From NCBI GenBank assembly GCA_022432975.1, contig CM039509.1:26562510-26626509 (forward strand): a stretch of DNA of 64,000 nucleotides, given 5' to 3'. Shown piece by piece: positions 41,851-53,893 of this stretch (within the stretch, counting starts at the first letter, position 1; each line of letters opens with the position of its first letter). A program made the translations under genes and the position numbers. Below the pieces are notes generated by a model. The model searched no databases, was not told where the DNA came from, and saw nothing but the letters and a program-made list of their open reading frames with translations. Origin of the DNA: Begonia masoniana (lineage: Eukaryota; Streptophyta; Magnoliopsida; Cucurbitales; Begoniaceae).

Positions 41851-44800
41851 TGTAACGACCCGAGAAGGATCGCCACGAAATCATAATCTTTTATTAATCG
41901 TTTACTTGACTTTTACTATTATTTCATCTTTCCTATTTCTCGACAAGCATTTACATTCGCATATCCTCCTTTTTTTTTTTACTAAACTGAAAACAGAGAC
42001 ACAGAACCATCAAGGAAGATGAACCCTCTCGTGACTCGACTTCCTACACCTCGTCGGCTCAAACTTTCACAGAGTCGAGCGACTAAGCTCAGTCAATTAA
42101 TCCGTAACTTAATCGGACAAGGAAGAGATACCCCAGACCACTTGAGGTTATACGATTCGGATTTGCATGGGTTTGCATGTATCAACCCTCAGAAATTACA
42201 TCGTCCGGTCATCACGTGCAATACGCGTGACTCGCTTAACATCGCCTAATAGAAGATATCTTCCGGTGGGCACGTGGGTTTCACGTGTCTAATTAAAACA
42301 TCGCCCAGTGGTGGACATCCACCGGCGAACACGAGCCAAACACGTGACTCATTAAAATCACGCCCGGTCACTAAACGACAAAATAGCATTTACATCATCC
42401 GGTGAAGGAATACGCTTAATCCACCGGTCACTAAACGACAAAATAGCATTTACATCATCCGGTGAAGGAATACGCTTAATCCACCGGTCACTAAACGACA
42501 AAATAGCATTTACATCATCCGGTGAAGGAATACACTTAATCCACCGGTCACTAAACGACAAAATAGCACTTACATCATCCGGTGAAGGAATACACTTAAT
42601 CCACCGGTCACTAAACGACAAAATAGCATTTACATCATCCGGTGAAGGAATACGCTTAATCCACCGGTCACTAAACGACAAAATAGCATTTACATCATCC
42701 GGTGAAGGAATACGCTTAATCCACCGGTCACTAAACGACAAAATAGCATTTACATCATCCGGTGAAGGAATACACTTAATCCACCGGTCACTAAACGACA
42801 AAATAGCATTTACATCATCCGGTGAAGGAATACGCTTAATCCACCGGTCACTAAACGACAAAATAGCATTTACATCATCCGGTGAAGGAATACGCTTAAT
42901 CCACCGGTCACTAAACGACAAAATAGCATTTACATCATCCGGTGAAGGAATACGCTTAATCCACCGGTCACTAAACGACAAAATAGCATTTACATCATCC
43001 GGTGAAGGAATACGCTTAATCCACCGGTCACTAAACGACAAAATAGCATTTACATCATCCGGTGAAGGAATACACTTAATCCACCGGTCACTAAACGACA
43101 AAATAGCATTTACATCATCCGGTGAAGGAATACGCTTAATCCACCGGTCACTAAACGACAAAATAGCATTTACATCATCCGGTGAAGGAATACGCTTAAT
43201 CCACCGGTCACTAAACGACAAAATAGCATTTACATCATCCGGTGAAGGAATACGCTTAATCCACCGGTCACTAAACGACAAAATAGCATTTACATCATCC
43301 GGTGAAGGAATACGCTTAATCCACCGGTCACTAAACGACAAAATAGCATTTACATCATCCGGTGAAGGAATACGCTTAATCCACCGGTCACTAAACGACA
43401 AAATAGCATTTACATCATCCGGTGAAGGAATACGCTTAATCCACCGGTCACTAAACGACAAAATAGCATTTACATCATCCGTGAAGGAATACGCTTAATC
43501 CACCGGTCACTAAACGACAAAATAGCATTTACATCATCCGGTGAAGGAATACGCTTAATCCACCGGTCACTAAACGACAAAATAGCATTTACATCATCCG
43601 GTGAAGGAATACGCTTAATCCACCGGTCACTAAACGACAAAATAGCATTTACATCATCCGGTGAAGGAATACGCTTAATCCACCGGTCACTAAACGACAA
43701 AATAGCATTTACATCATCCGGTGAAGGAATACGCTTAATCCACCGGTCACTAAACGACAAAATAGCATTTACATCATCCGGTGAAGGAATACACTTAATC
43801 CACCGGTCACTAAACGACAAAATAGCATTTACATCATCCGGTGAAGGAATACGCTTAATCCACCGGTCACTAAACGACAAAATAGCATTTACATCATCCG
43901 GTGAAGGAATACGCTTAATCCACCGGTCACTAAACGACAAAATAGCATTTACATCATCCGGTGAAGGAATACGCTTAATCCACCGGTCACTAAACGACAA
44001 AATAGCATTTACATCATCCGGTGAAGGAATACGCTTAATCCACCGGTCACCAATGGGAGATTCGCGAGCCATTCATGAGCCTTGTGAACATATCATAGTC
44101 ATTTCCCCGTTCTGCATTAATCATGATTACATTTGTTCTTCATGTTCTTAACTCAATCATAAACGTGTACATAATGCATAGACATGAAGTTCACAGAGGA
44201 ATATCGTACTGTATGAACGAGTAAAACATCATGTAACTTAACATCTTCCTGCTCAAATACTTCATATCATGGCAACTATTAGTCATAATCATCAGACAAA
44301 CATTTCAACAATTTTTCCTAGTACCCTTGCGGTGTAGGGCCCTATTGGCCGGAAATCTTAATACATCCATTTACCTGGTCTCCTTAGCAGTTGAGCTCTT
44401 TTCTCTTCAAACTTCTTCACCTAAGACAATCACATTACAGTAGTTAAAATAAAATCCTAAAAGTTCTAACCACAGTCATCCTAGGTTCTAGTAACTAAAG
44501 CCATTCCCGAGTCTAACAGTCCAACACTCAGTGTGCAGTCCGAAATCCAAGGTCGAAACAGCTAGATGCAACTAAGACTAATCCGGGTTTGGTTACTCTA
44601 AATACTCAGAATCGATTCAGAACGACATTAACAAATCTCGGGTCTCAAAATGTCCATAACAATACACGGTCATTGAAGAATCTAGAACTTCAATACAGAG
44701 CTGAAAAACAAAACTAATGATCTAACGGATAGCCACATTGTCTAATACATACGTCGGGCACAGAGTAGTCGAGTGGTGGCGGAGTGAACCGGCCGTCGAG

Positions 44801-45076
44801 GAGGTTTTGCCAGAAGCAGGGAGCAAGAGCTTGGGGAAGAAGAAATCGCCGAAAAGAAAGGTGTCGGCTACAGTGGTTTAAGTGAGGTTTAAAACATTTC
44901 CTTTTTCTTTAAATACTGACCTCAATCTCCCATTATTACAATCCTGTCACTCAACCTAGTTTAAAACCAACATTTAATTAATTAAACTTGTCATAAAATC
45001 CTAACCGAGAAGATTTAATTAATATGACCGTTAATACAGTTAAGAAGGTTACCTGCCCGATGACTCGGGTGTTACA
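41851..45076 (-). mobile_element. Solo LTR K (A-like family) with a 28-unit array
   Basis: Ends TGTAACGACCCG and CGGGTGTTACA, flanked by TTTTG at 41846-41850 and 45077-45081. It is related to the A and Q LTRs. There is no internal domain. About half its 3226 bp is one minisatellite (42361-44050). It keeps the donor-side intron module (GTAAAT donor at 44374, hairpin GGCC-AATAG-GGCC) but the acceptor side has been lost next to the array. Confidence 0.92.
42361..44050. repeat. 60-bp minisatellite, 28 units, in LTR K
   Basis: Units are almost identical: most differ only by G/A in TACGCTTAAT, and one has a single-base deletion at 43480. Each holds CATCATCCGGTGAAGGAATA and CACCGGTCACTAAACGAC. Since 60 is a multiple of three, a 20-residue repeat (RWIKRIPSPDDVNAILSFSD) is open on the minus strand in two blocks of about 367 and 200 codons, broken by the deletion. 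No evidence that it is translated. Confidence 0.96.
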
Positions 45077-46262
45077 TTTTGTTCACATTTCGAAAGACGA
45101 GCGGTCGAAGTTCGATGTAAATATGAGGCCGTGTGTGTTCATCGGTTATGCTCTTGATAAGTTTGGCTACAGGTTCTACGATACGGTGCAGAAAAAACTT
45201 GTCAGAAGCTGAGATGTAGTGTTCGTGGAAGACCAAGACATCAATGATATCGATAAAGAAAAAATGGCAGATAGGTACAATAATGATTTGATCGATTTGG
45301 ATCAAATTTCTATATCTGCAGAGCATTTCAATCAAGGGGGAGCGAAACCGGAGCAGGATATCGATCCCACAAATGGCGAAGTCCCCATTGCTGATAATGT
45401 TGAACCGAATGAGCAAGTCGAAGAAGAGGTTCAAGAGTTGCCAGAGGAACCTCCTTTGAGAAGATCCACTAGAGAGTCATGTCCTTCGACGAGATTCACT
45501 TCAGATGAATATGTGATGCTCACAGATGTCGGAGAGCCAAACACTTACCAAGAGATGAACTCTGTTAATGAGAAGAAATTGTGGTTGAAAGCCATGGAAG
45601 AGGGAATGCAGTCTGTTCACGAGAACCACACTTATGACTTGGTGAAGTTACCGCAAAGTAAGAAAGCTCTCAAGAACAAATGGGTCTATAGATTAAAGAC
45701 TGAAAATGCAAGCTCATAGACAAGGTACAAAGCTCGGTTCTTTATGAAAGGGTACAATTAGAAGAAGGGAATCGACTTTGAAGAAATATTTTCACCAGTG
45801 GTAAAGATATCCTCGATTTGAGTTGCTCTTGGTTTAGAAGGCACGCTTGAACCTAGAGATCGAGCAACTTGATATGAAAACTATGTTTCTTCATGGTGAC
45901 TTGGAGGAAGAGATCTATATGGAGCAGCCCGAGGCATTCAAAGTCAGAGGAAAGGAGCAACTTGTGTGCAAGTTGAAGAAGAGCTTATATGGCCTCAAAT
46001 AAGCTCCACGGCAGTGATACAAGAAGTTTGAATCCTTCATGGTGAGTCAAGGGTACAGCCGGATATCGTCAGACCATTGTGTGTTTATCAAGAGATACTC
46101 AGATGATAACTTCATTATTCTCCTCTTGTATGTTGACGATATGTTGATCATAGGTCATGATACTAGCAAGATTGCTAAGTTGAAGGGAGAGTTGAGGAAA
46201 TCTTTTGTGATGAAAGACTTGGGAAAATACTTGGTATGAAGATGTTTCGTGATAAGAAGAAT
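45077..46262 (+). pseudogene. Copia element J: integrase end and reverse transcriptase
   Basis: Resumes in the same frame after K: ISKDERSKFDVNMRPCVFIG, a stop at LVRS, then the acidic linker (QVEEEVQELPEEPPLRRSTR), and RT from NKWVYRLKTEN. RT motifs include [28 protein letters not shown] and the active site LLYVDDMLIIG. At least five in-frame stops separate the blocks; several look like CAG or TGG changes. LTR L enters after GDKKN (46262). The copia domain order integrase before RT is clear. Confidence 0.9.
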
Positions 46263-46842
46263 TGTAACGCCCCAGGTCTTTCAGACCCGATTTGCTACCA
46301 AAACATTGAACCGAACTAAGAGAAATTACGGAAAATTTTAAATTTCCTCTCAGTGATGATAATTCTTATCTTTGATCCTCGACTTTACAGCGAAAAAACT
46401 CAATAAGTAGACAACGTTCATAATTAGACAAAACGCTAAGACATTTGGCCGAAGAGAATTTGAAACTCAAGGACATCTACTGATCGCAAAACGACAAGGC
46501 ATGGTGCACACTTCTACCGATTGACACATGGATCCCACGTGATTCATTAAACTTCATCCGATCACAAAACGACAAGACTTAATATCGGCTTCTCCCGATT
46601 GACACATGCATCCCACGTGATTCATTAAACTTCATCCGATCACAAAACGACAAGACTTAATATCGGCTTCTATCGATTGACACATGCATATCACGTGACT
46701 CATTAAAATTCATTCCTATAGAAGACATCACCCGATAAAAGACACCATCCGATGGAAAACATCATCCGATGGAAGACATCATCCGATGCCGATTGACACA
46801 TGCATATCACGTGACTCATTAAACTTTATTCCGATAGAAGAC

Positions 46843-48307
46843 TGTAGGATCGGTATTGTCTAAGAGGGGGGGTGAATTAGACTTTTTAAATTAACTTAAA
46901 TTTCTAAAACAATTTCTCTCTTGAATAAAGCTTGTAGACTAATAGCATACAATCAAATAAAGTAAAGAGAGTGAGCGAAAATTCGACGCCACAGTTTTTA
47001 ACGTGGTTCGGCCAAACTGCCTACGTCCACACTCCAAGGCTCCCCCTTGAAGATTCCTTACTTCTCCTCAACGAGAAATGCTGATCGAACTTTACGGGCT
47101 TCGATCCACAGCCTTACACAATCCTGGATTGAACTTTACGGGCGTCAATCCACTACCTTACAGGGTTTTCAGATTTGAATCACAGATTACAATAATCTAC
47201 AAACTCTCAAAATAGAATCTCAAGTTTTGGAAAGGAGAGATGTAGATAGAATAACAGAGAATGAATAATTTCAAGTTAGAGCTCAGCAATGATTTTTTGC
47301 AAAAAAGTTGTTTCTTCGTGCTCTAAACTTGGCTTAAATACTCTGTATGTTCATCGGCTCTTGACTTCAATGCTCCTTATCCAATAGTGGAAACTTTGTT
47401 ACCGTTGGAGCAGCTTTCGTACAATTTCAGGTAGCCGTTGCCATCTGTAGTTGCAAATCGTCGTCGACATTAATGTTCTGTAGTTAAGACTGAAAACGAC
47501 GTCACTGTAGCTTCGCGCTAATTTTTAATTCTGGCGGAAGACAATGTTGTTATAGTCTTGAACCGCCATCGGTGGATGCAACTTCAAAAATATTGAACCG
47601 GCATAGGATGATGAGTCTTTAAAACACTGAACCGGTGTCGGATGATGAAGCTTTAACATGTTGAACCGGCATAGGATGATAAAAGCTTTAGACATCTTCC
47701 GGCTTTGTCGTTTAGTGAGCTTAGGATGTCTTCTTTGAATCTCATCCGGCTTTGTCGTCTAGCGAGCGGTAGAGTTCTTCTTCGAAGTCGTCCGCCTTGT
47801 TGTTTAGTGAGCGGTGGAGTTCTTCTTCAAAGTCATCCGCCTTGTCGTTTAGCGAGCGATGGACAGAGGCATTTTACTCATCCGCCTTTGTCGTTTAGTG
47901 ACCGGTGGACTAAGGCATTTTACTCATCCGCCTTTGTCGTTTAGTGACTGGTGGACTAAGGCATTTTACACATCCGCCTTTGTCATTTAGTGACCGGTGG
48001 ACTAAGGCATTTTACTCATCCGCCTTTGTCGTTTAGCGAGCGGTGGACAAAGGCATTTTACACATCCGCCTTTGTCGTTTAGCGAGCGGTGGACAAAGGC
48101 ATTTTACACAGATTCCACACCGGTTATTCTATTTAGTCCTGTACACTTAATCATATGCATTAGATAACTAAAATACCATTTTCAAGGGTATTTCCAATTG
48201 ATTAAAATCCTTGCATAAATCAATGTAAACATAATCAAATTATATATTTATCATTCAAGTACATCATCAAAAAACTTAGTTAGACTTAAACACTAATTAA
48301 GTCAACA
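46843..48307. mobile_element. Solo LTR M inside LTR L
   Basis: A 1465-bp unit TGTAGGATCGG...AAGTCAACA, flanked by AAGAC at 46838-46842 and 48308-48312. It carries TTTAACGTGGTTCGGCC near 46997 and a TATA-like TTAAATAC near 47332. No known domain; it does not share the intron module. Unrelated to the Ty3 LTRs here apart from its repeat core. Confidence 0.85.
47690..48115. repeat. TCATCCGCCTTTGTCGTTTA repeats in LTR M
   Basis: Eight or so imperfect units of 45-70 bp. The last six are about 46 bp with TTTAGTGACCGGTGGACTAAGG or TTTAGCGAGCGGTGGACAAAGG. The core CATCCG is shared with arrays in other LTR families here. Confidence 0.85.
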
Positions 48308-48793
48308 AAGACATCACCCGATAGGAGACATCATCCGATGGAAACATCATCCGATGGAAGGCATCATCCGATGCCGATTGACACATGCATATCACGTGAC
48401 TCATTAAACTTCATTCCGATAGAAGACATCACCTGATAGACAGGAAACTTTCAGACTTTCACAAACTTCAGCATGACTGAATAAACTAACACACAGTTGG
48501 GCCATAATCTCATCTAGAATACGTGTAGCGAGAGACTCTAACAAAATAGATCATTCTATCATTTCATGATCATTCTCAAACTCAGAAGTTAATCAGTCAA
48601 ATTCCAGTATCCGTTGTTTTAAGAAAGTATCCTACATAGACCTCAGTATTCATAATCTTACTAATATGATAAAAGTAGTAACTAAGAGTTGAAATCGCCT
48701 TTCCAGCCACTAATCTGTCACCCTGAGCACCTCCCAGCAACCAGCCTTAAACATCCTCATTAGACTTGAAATCCTCACCTGGTAGTTCTTCAC

Positions 48794-49357
48794 CTACATC
48801 ATAAGGTTTAAACTATAAGCTTAATGCTTAGTAAGGAGTGCATTGCTAACATGTATGTATGAATGTACGAATTTAAGGAAAACACAAGTTCATGATCTTT
48901 TCGTGTTCTTATTCTTGTTCATGTTCATTGTTTTCATCATATGGATTAAGGGAGGATTTGTCCCGAAAAGGGGGTTGACAGTGAGAGTGTACATAGTCCC
49001 TTGCGGGTCGTATTCATGGTCCTTCTTTTGGACAGTGACATATGCCAAACCGCCCCCAACCCTCTCTTAATCCTTGTTGCATAAGTTTCATGTTCATATC
49101 TTGTTCATGGGAGAAATCATGCACTTAAAACATTTTTATATGCTTGAGAAATATTCATGATGCATGAGCATGAGTAAATCTTAGTTCATCAGACTACTGA
49201 ACAAGCCATTCATTCATCAAAGGATCATAACATCAACTCGAGTATCTTACCCAAACAGACAATAGCACAGATAACCTTTAAACATCATAGACAACTTCTA
49301 CCTAGTACCCTTGCGATGCAGGGCCTTAATGGCCAAAAATCTTACTCACTCACTTAC
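48794..49357 (-). other. Predicted leader intron of LTR L
   Basis: Minus-strand donor AACCAG|GTAAGT at 49357 and acceptor GATGTAG|GTGAAG at 48794, 564 bp. Hairpin GGCC-ATTAA-GGCC. CCTGCATCGCAAGG pairs with CCTTATGATGTAGG, the CATC:GATG pairs replacing the CACC:GGTG of A. Confidence 0.55.
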
Positions 49358-49868
49358 CTGGTTTCCTTAGCAACTTGAGCACTTCTCTTCAAACTTCTTC
49401 ACCTAGAAACATTTCACATTACAGTGTTAAATCAAAAATCCTAACTAAAAGTCATCCTAGCATCTAACATAAATATTTCTAAATCTTCCTAGTCGAGCGC
49501 CTAGTGTGTACAGGCTAAACTTCCAAAACCTAAATAACCGGATTAAGTCTAACAACTAAACACGGTCTGCTATCTTAATGTTCAGAATCGAATCGGAAAT
49601 GTCATTACTAAACACAGATCATGATTGGCACTACCATTACTCTGTTAGTGAAGAATCCGAAACCTCAAGTTCTAGCTGAAAATAGAGTTCTAAGTAACTA
49701 CATTGTCTAAGTCTTACCTAGAGCGTGGATTGTCGAAATGGAGGCTGAGGAACCGGTCGCTGACGAAGAAATAGCTGGCAGAGAGGGAGCTCTGGAAGGA
49801 AGGGAATCGCCGAGAGAGGAAATGTCGGCTACAGTGAGGTTTTAATGAGGTTTAAGAATTCCATAACT

Positions 49869-49876
49869 TATTTATA
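49869..49876 (-). promoter_or_regulatory. TATA box in LTR L
   Basis: TATAAATA on the minus strand, about 165 bases inside the LTR, the same position as in A. Confidence 0.55.
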
Positions 49877-50039
49877 CCAATTAAAATCCACTTTAATTAC
49901 AAACTTGCCACCCAACCTAGTTTCACTCAACTTGTAATAAATAAGTCTTGGCATTAAATTTAAAATCATAAAGGTCAATAAAAGGGTGACAATTAAAATG
50001 GTTAAGAAAATCACCTGGCCGAAATTGTCGGGTGTTACA

Positions 50040-50560
50040 AGAATAAGAAAGTGTGGTTGTCTCAGGAAGACTACGTTGAGAAAGTACTTGGAAAGTTCAA
50101 TATGAGCAAGGCCAAAGTTGTGTGTTCTCCACTTGCAGGTCACTTCAAGGCCAATTCAGAGCAATGTCCTACAAGTGAGAAAGACAAAGCAGACATGAGT
50201 AGAGTTCTTTATGCATCTGCAGTTGGCAGTTTGATGTACACCATGGTCTGCACTCGACTCGATATTGCTCATTCAGTTGGAGTAATCAGCCGATTGCTCT
50301 CCAATCCTAGCAAAGAACACTAGGAAACGGTGAAGTGGATACTTAAATATCTTCGAGGTACTTCTAGATTGTATTTATGTTTCGGTGGGCAGTGATCCTA
50401 TGCTAGTTGGGTATACCGATTCTAATATTGCTGGTAACATTGATTCCAAGAGGTCCGTTTCAGGATTCTTGATGACTTTTGCAGGGGCAGTTGTGTCTTG
50501 GCAATCAAAGTTGCAAGATTGTGTTGTGCTATGTGTGGACTCGGATCCATAATGGGCAAT
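50040..50560 (+). pseudogene. Copia element J: RT thumb and RNase H start
   Basis: After L: WLSQEDYVEKVLGKFNMSKA, SPLAGHFKANSEQCP, VLYASAVGSLMYTMVCTRLD, a stop at SKEH, WILKYLRGTSRLYL, and then, frameshifted, the RNase H start (GYTDSNIAGNIDSKRS-like, with VSWQSKLQDC). The rest of RNase H and the 3' LTR are not recognisable beyond about 50560. Confidence 0.87.
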
Positions 50561-51143
50561 GACCTATGAATAAAATGATTTTTCTGCTCATGTTTGGGCC
50601 TGTAGTCAATATTAAGGTTTCATGGTTTTTTCTTGTTTATTGATGTGTGAGTCACAAAACTCAGTTGTACCGATTTTGATTAGTGATTTCTCTCTTCTGC
50701 CCATAGTTGTTTTCCCTTCTAGGGTTTCCACGTAAATTTCTGTATCCATTATTTTCTCATTTTCTTTTTCCAATTTCTCGTTCGGGTTTTCAACAACTCC
50801 AACCTTCACCCTCCCTAGTTTCTCAGCTAAAACCACAAATGGATTCAGCTATGTCAATACCTACGATTGGGAAGGCAGAGCATGGAATGAGTAACCCAAA
50901 ATTGTAAATTTTACGTCTTTAAAAGTTGAACCATGGAGGCAAATTCTTGACAAGTGAATCAAATCATCATTCATGAGCTCAATTTCTAAGGATCACTTAG
51001 CACAAAACAATCTAGTCTAATATATTGCTACTCATTGTACAATGCACGAGTTAATATTAGTAAGATTTAACTAATCGAAACAATGAGCTAAAAGATGAGT
51101 AGTAGTACCTCTGGAAGAACCAATCGAGCATTGACTGCAGCAG
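50561..51143. other. Unassigned stretch, possible host-gene debris
   Basis: No transposon hallmark seen. On the plus strand it has a T/C-rich leader-like tract (50680-50830) followed by ATG at 50839 and a 22-codon frame (MDSAMSIPTIGKAEHGM...). On the minus strand 51143-51110 reads AAVNARLVLPE followed by GTACTACTAC, like an exon end and a splice donor. LTR N starts at 51144 and removes whatever lay beyond. I do not recognise a gene. Confidence 0.3.
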
Positions 51144-52659
51144 TGATAACTCTTAAATTAGAGTTATTTTATACGGTAATTAGTTGAAAAAATGTATATG
51201 AATTGAGTGAATGCAAGAATAAATTGGTAGGAATTTACTACAAGTACTATATAATGCTGCAGTATCGGTGCCTTGATTTAATTTAATATATTTCATGCCG
51301 ATTATCTATTAAAAATAGATTTTCTCATTAATTTGATATTTATATTTTCTTAATTAAATGTAATTTTTTTTTCTAGCGGGAGAATCAATTCAAATGCGGA
51401 AGACTTATGAAGAAAGAGAAAACAAATTAATAAAAATGGAAAATTTGTTGCGCTAAATATGGAGAAAAAGAAATGGATATTATTTGGCTGCGGATTTATG
51501 GTGGAAAAGCTGGCTAAAATCAAGTAAACAAATTAAAAACAAATTAAATGAGATGAAGGTGAAAGGAGGCCAGCCAATGAGGAAAAACACGGTCAACTTT
51601 GGACGCCAACAGTAAAAATGGACAACAACTGTGGATGACTATTGGGCCAACAGTGCAAATGGACAACTGATACAATAAGGAGAAATGGACGATGGATAGA
51701 GAAGTAGACTATGGATATAGAGTGGACGACAAAAAGGAAGAAAAGACACCTGACATGTATAAAGAGTGGACGATGCTGAAGTGACATTATAAAAAGAAGC
51801 ACTAAAAGACAAAAAATGAGTATTAAAAGAAAGCAGGGGTCGATGAAGAAAAGGGGGCACTAAAGGACAAAAAACACTACAAGACAAAAACTCACGCCAA
51901 ATTACGGACTTGATTGGGACAAACAGAAAATAGACGATAAAAGAAGAATGGACGACTTGGAAAGAAATGGACGAAGTTGGGCAGCGGTCAATATGAAAAA
52001 GGGCAGCACTAAAAGACAAAAACTCAACAAAGAGAGCACTGGAAAGAGAAAGAGAGAAGAGCCATAAAAAGAATAAAATCCCAAAAAGGAAGAAAGAGAA
52101 TGAGTGATTCTAGGGATTGGAGAGAGAATATACACTACAAAAAAGGATTCTGGAACGAAAAAGAGGCATTCTGGAGAAGAGATTTTTGGAGACTAGAGAG
52201 CATAAATTGGAGACGAGGACCAGATGACATTTTTCTTCTCCTCTTTGTTGTTTATGAATATTATTATTTTTAGTTTTATTTTAATTATGTCTATTAGCTA
52301 AACTCTTTTACTTGGTTAGGACGATAGTATTTGTTACGAATTTTTCTACGATCTCGGTTTGTTTATGCAATTGTTTATTGAACAATTATTTGTGATATTC
52401 CTTGCTTAATTCAGATCGTATCGATAGATAGGTTGATAATCCATGTTTATATTGTATCGAAAGATAAATATAAATTCTAAGATGCACGAATAATTAACTG
52501 AATTAAATTGTTACAACGAAGTTAGTATTGATTCGATTGGCAATAAGAATGAGGCAAATATGAAATTCAATGTTAGTACCTTCTTTCAAAGTCGAGAGAA
52601 ATTCTAGATTGAATTTATTTAGGCAATTCTAAAGAATCCTAGAATCATTTTATTCTTGC
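51144..52659 (+). mobile_element. LTR N (G-type Athila family), 3' end lost
   Basis: Starts TGATAACTCTTAAATTAGAG, the same as the G LTR read on the minus strand. It runs through the matching middle (AAGTCGTCC-type repeats, here GGACGAC at 51600-52000) to the segment equal to the low end of the G LTR (AGGCAATTC). It stops at LTR O about 330 bases short of its end. More diverged from G than the two G LTRs are from each other. Confidence 0.8.
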
Positions 52660-53638
52660 TGAAACGCCCCTGAACCCACCCTGGCTCGGAGCGCTACTTT
52701 CCTAACTAATCCCACGTTAAAGCTTAATTTAAAATAACATTGACACCGCAGAATTTAAACTAAATCTCCTAAAACTCTTTTAGGTCATACCTAGTTGCCT
52801 AGACTCCTTTAATCCTAACCTTTAAGCACCACGGCGTCCTTCCCGAAAATTTCGGCAAAGTAACGCCTGAAAATAGCGCCTCCAAAATGCTAGATACCTG
52901 CATACAATCCAATCCCAAACAATCCAGAATAATCTTACTTCACTAACCAGCTATCCACTCAACAATCCCACATATAAAAACCTCCAAATACAGGGCGACA
53001 CATCACCCTTAACCTAACTATATACAACAAATACAATTAGTTACGCTTTCCCATCATTTCTACAAACAGACATCTAAAATAAACTATCAAATATAAAGCC
53101 CCACATCTCCCGAAGACCATGGTGGAGTCGCCCCGACAACTGCCCGCACCGGCATGCCCCGTGCATCTCCGACTGCTCCCAAGTCTTGGCTGACTCACAT
53201 AGCTCACCTGTACCCGCGTCGTTACCTACACCACAGAACACACACCACAGAACACACACGCACACATAAGCTTACGTTTAGCAAGTAGGGATTAACAAAT
53301 ACGACTAGATAAAATGCAAGCTACACACAACGCTGAACAAAACAACCAAACAACACAACGACACGAAACAAAACACAGATTTGCCCGCATCAACGATGCC
53401 TTATTCTTTAATACAGTATGACAACGCAACACAACACCACAACACCACAACACCACAATGCAACTCAACAACCTGACTCAACACAACACGACAGCACGGT
53501 CAGACAATACTAGTTGCCCGCACCCGAAAGGATGCCTTACTCTTTAACCCAGCACGACACAAAAAGCAACTTCTACACTCACTGCTAGTTTCAATTACAT
53601 TCTCCATTTATTAATCTTTTACCCGTGCATCTTTCATA

Positions 53639-53850
53639 GAGACCCTCCCGAGGTGCTCCATGAGCACTACTCCCCGGCGAGGCAGCTCTATTCGATATTG
53701 CAGTTCAATCTCATAAAGACCCTCCCGAGGTGCTCCACGAGCACTACTCCCCGACGAGGCAGCTCTATTCGATATCATCACAACACAACACTTGTAGAGA
53801 CCCTCCCGAGGTGCTCCACGAGCACTACTCCCCGGTGAAGCAACTCTACA
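53639..53850. repeat. Three ~80-bp units in LTR O
   Basis: Each holds GAGACCCTCCCGAGGTGCTC and GAGCACTACTCCCCGG. Together they open frames on both strands that are not genes. Confidence 0.85.
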
Positions 53851-53893
53851 CCCTATCACTACCTAGTGCAATGCATCCTTGCGGAACCCTCAT

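Larger units (their letters stand above)
46263..50039 (-). mobile_element. Solo LTR L (A-like family), holding M
   Basis: Ends TGTAACGCCCC and CGGGTGTTACA, flanked by AGAAT at 46258-46262 and 50040-50044. Without M it is about 2.3 kb. It has short repeats of CATCATCCGATGGAAGACAT type at 46480-46830 and 48313-48430. No coding sequence. Confidence 0.92.

Noticed and set aside
42358..44072. Two long repeat-protein open frames on the minus strand (about 367 and 200 codons)
   Set aside because: They are the 60-bp minisatellite of LTR K read in one frame. The unit is a multiple of three and lacks a stop, and the frame breaks with a 1-bp deletion. No start context or homology supports a gene.
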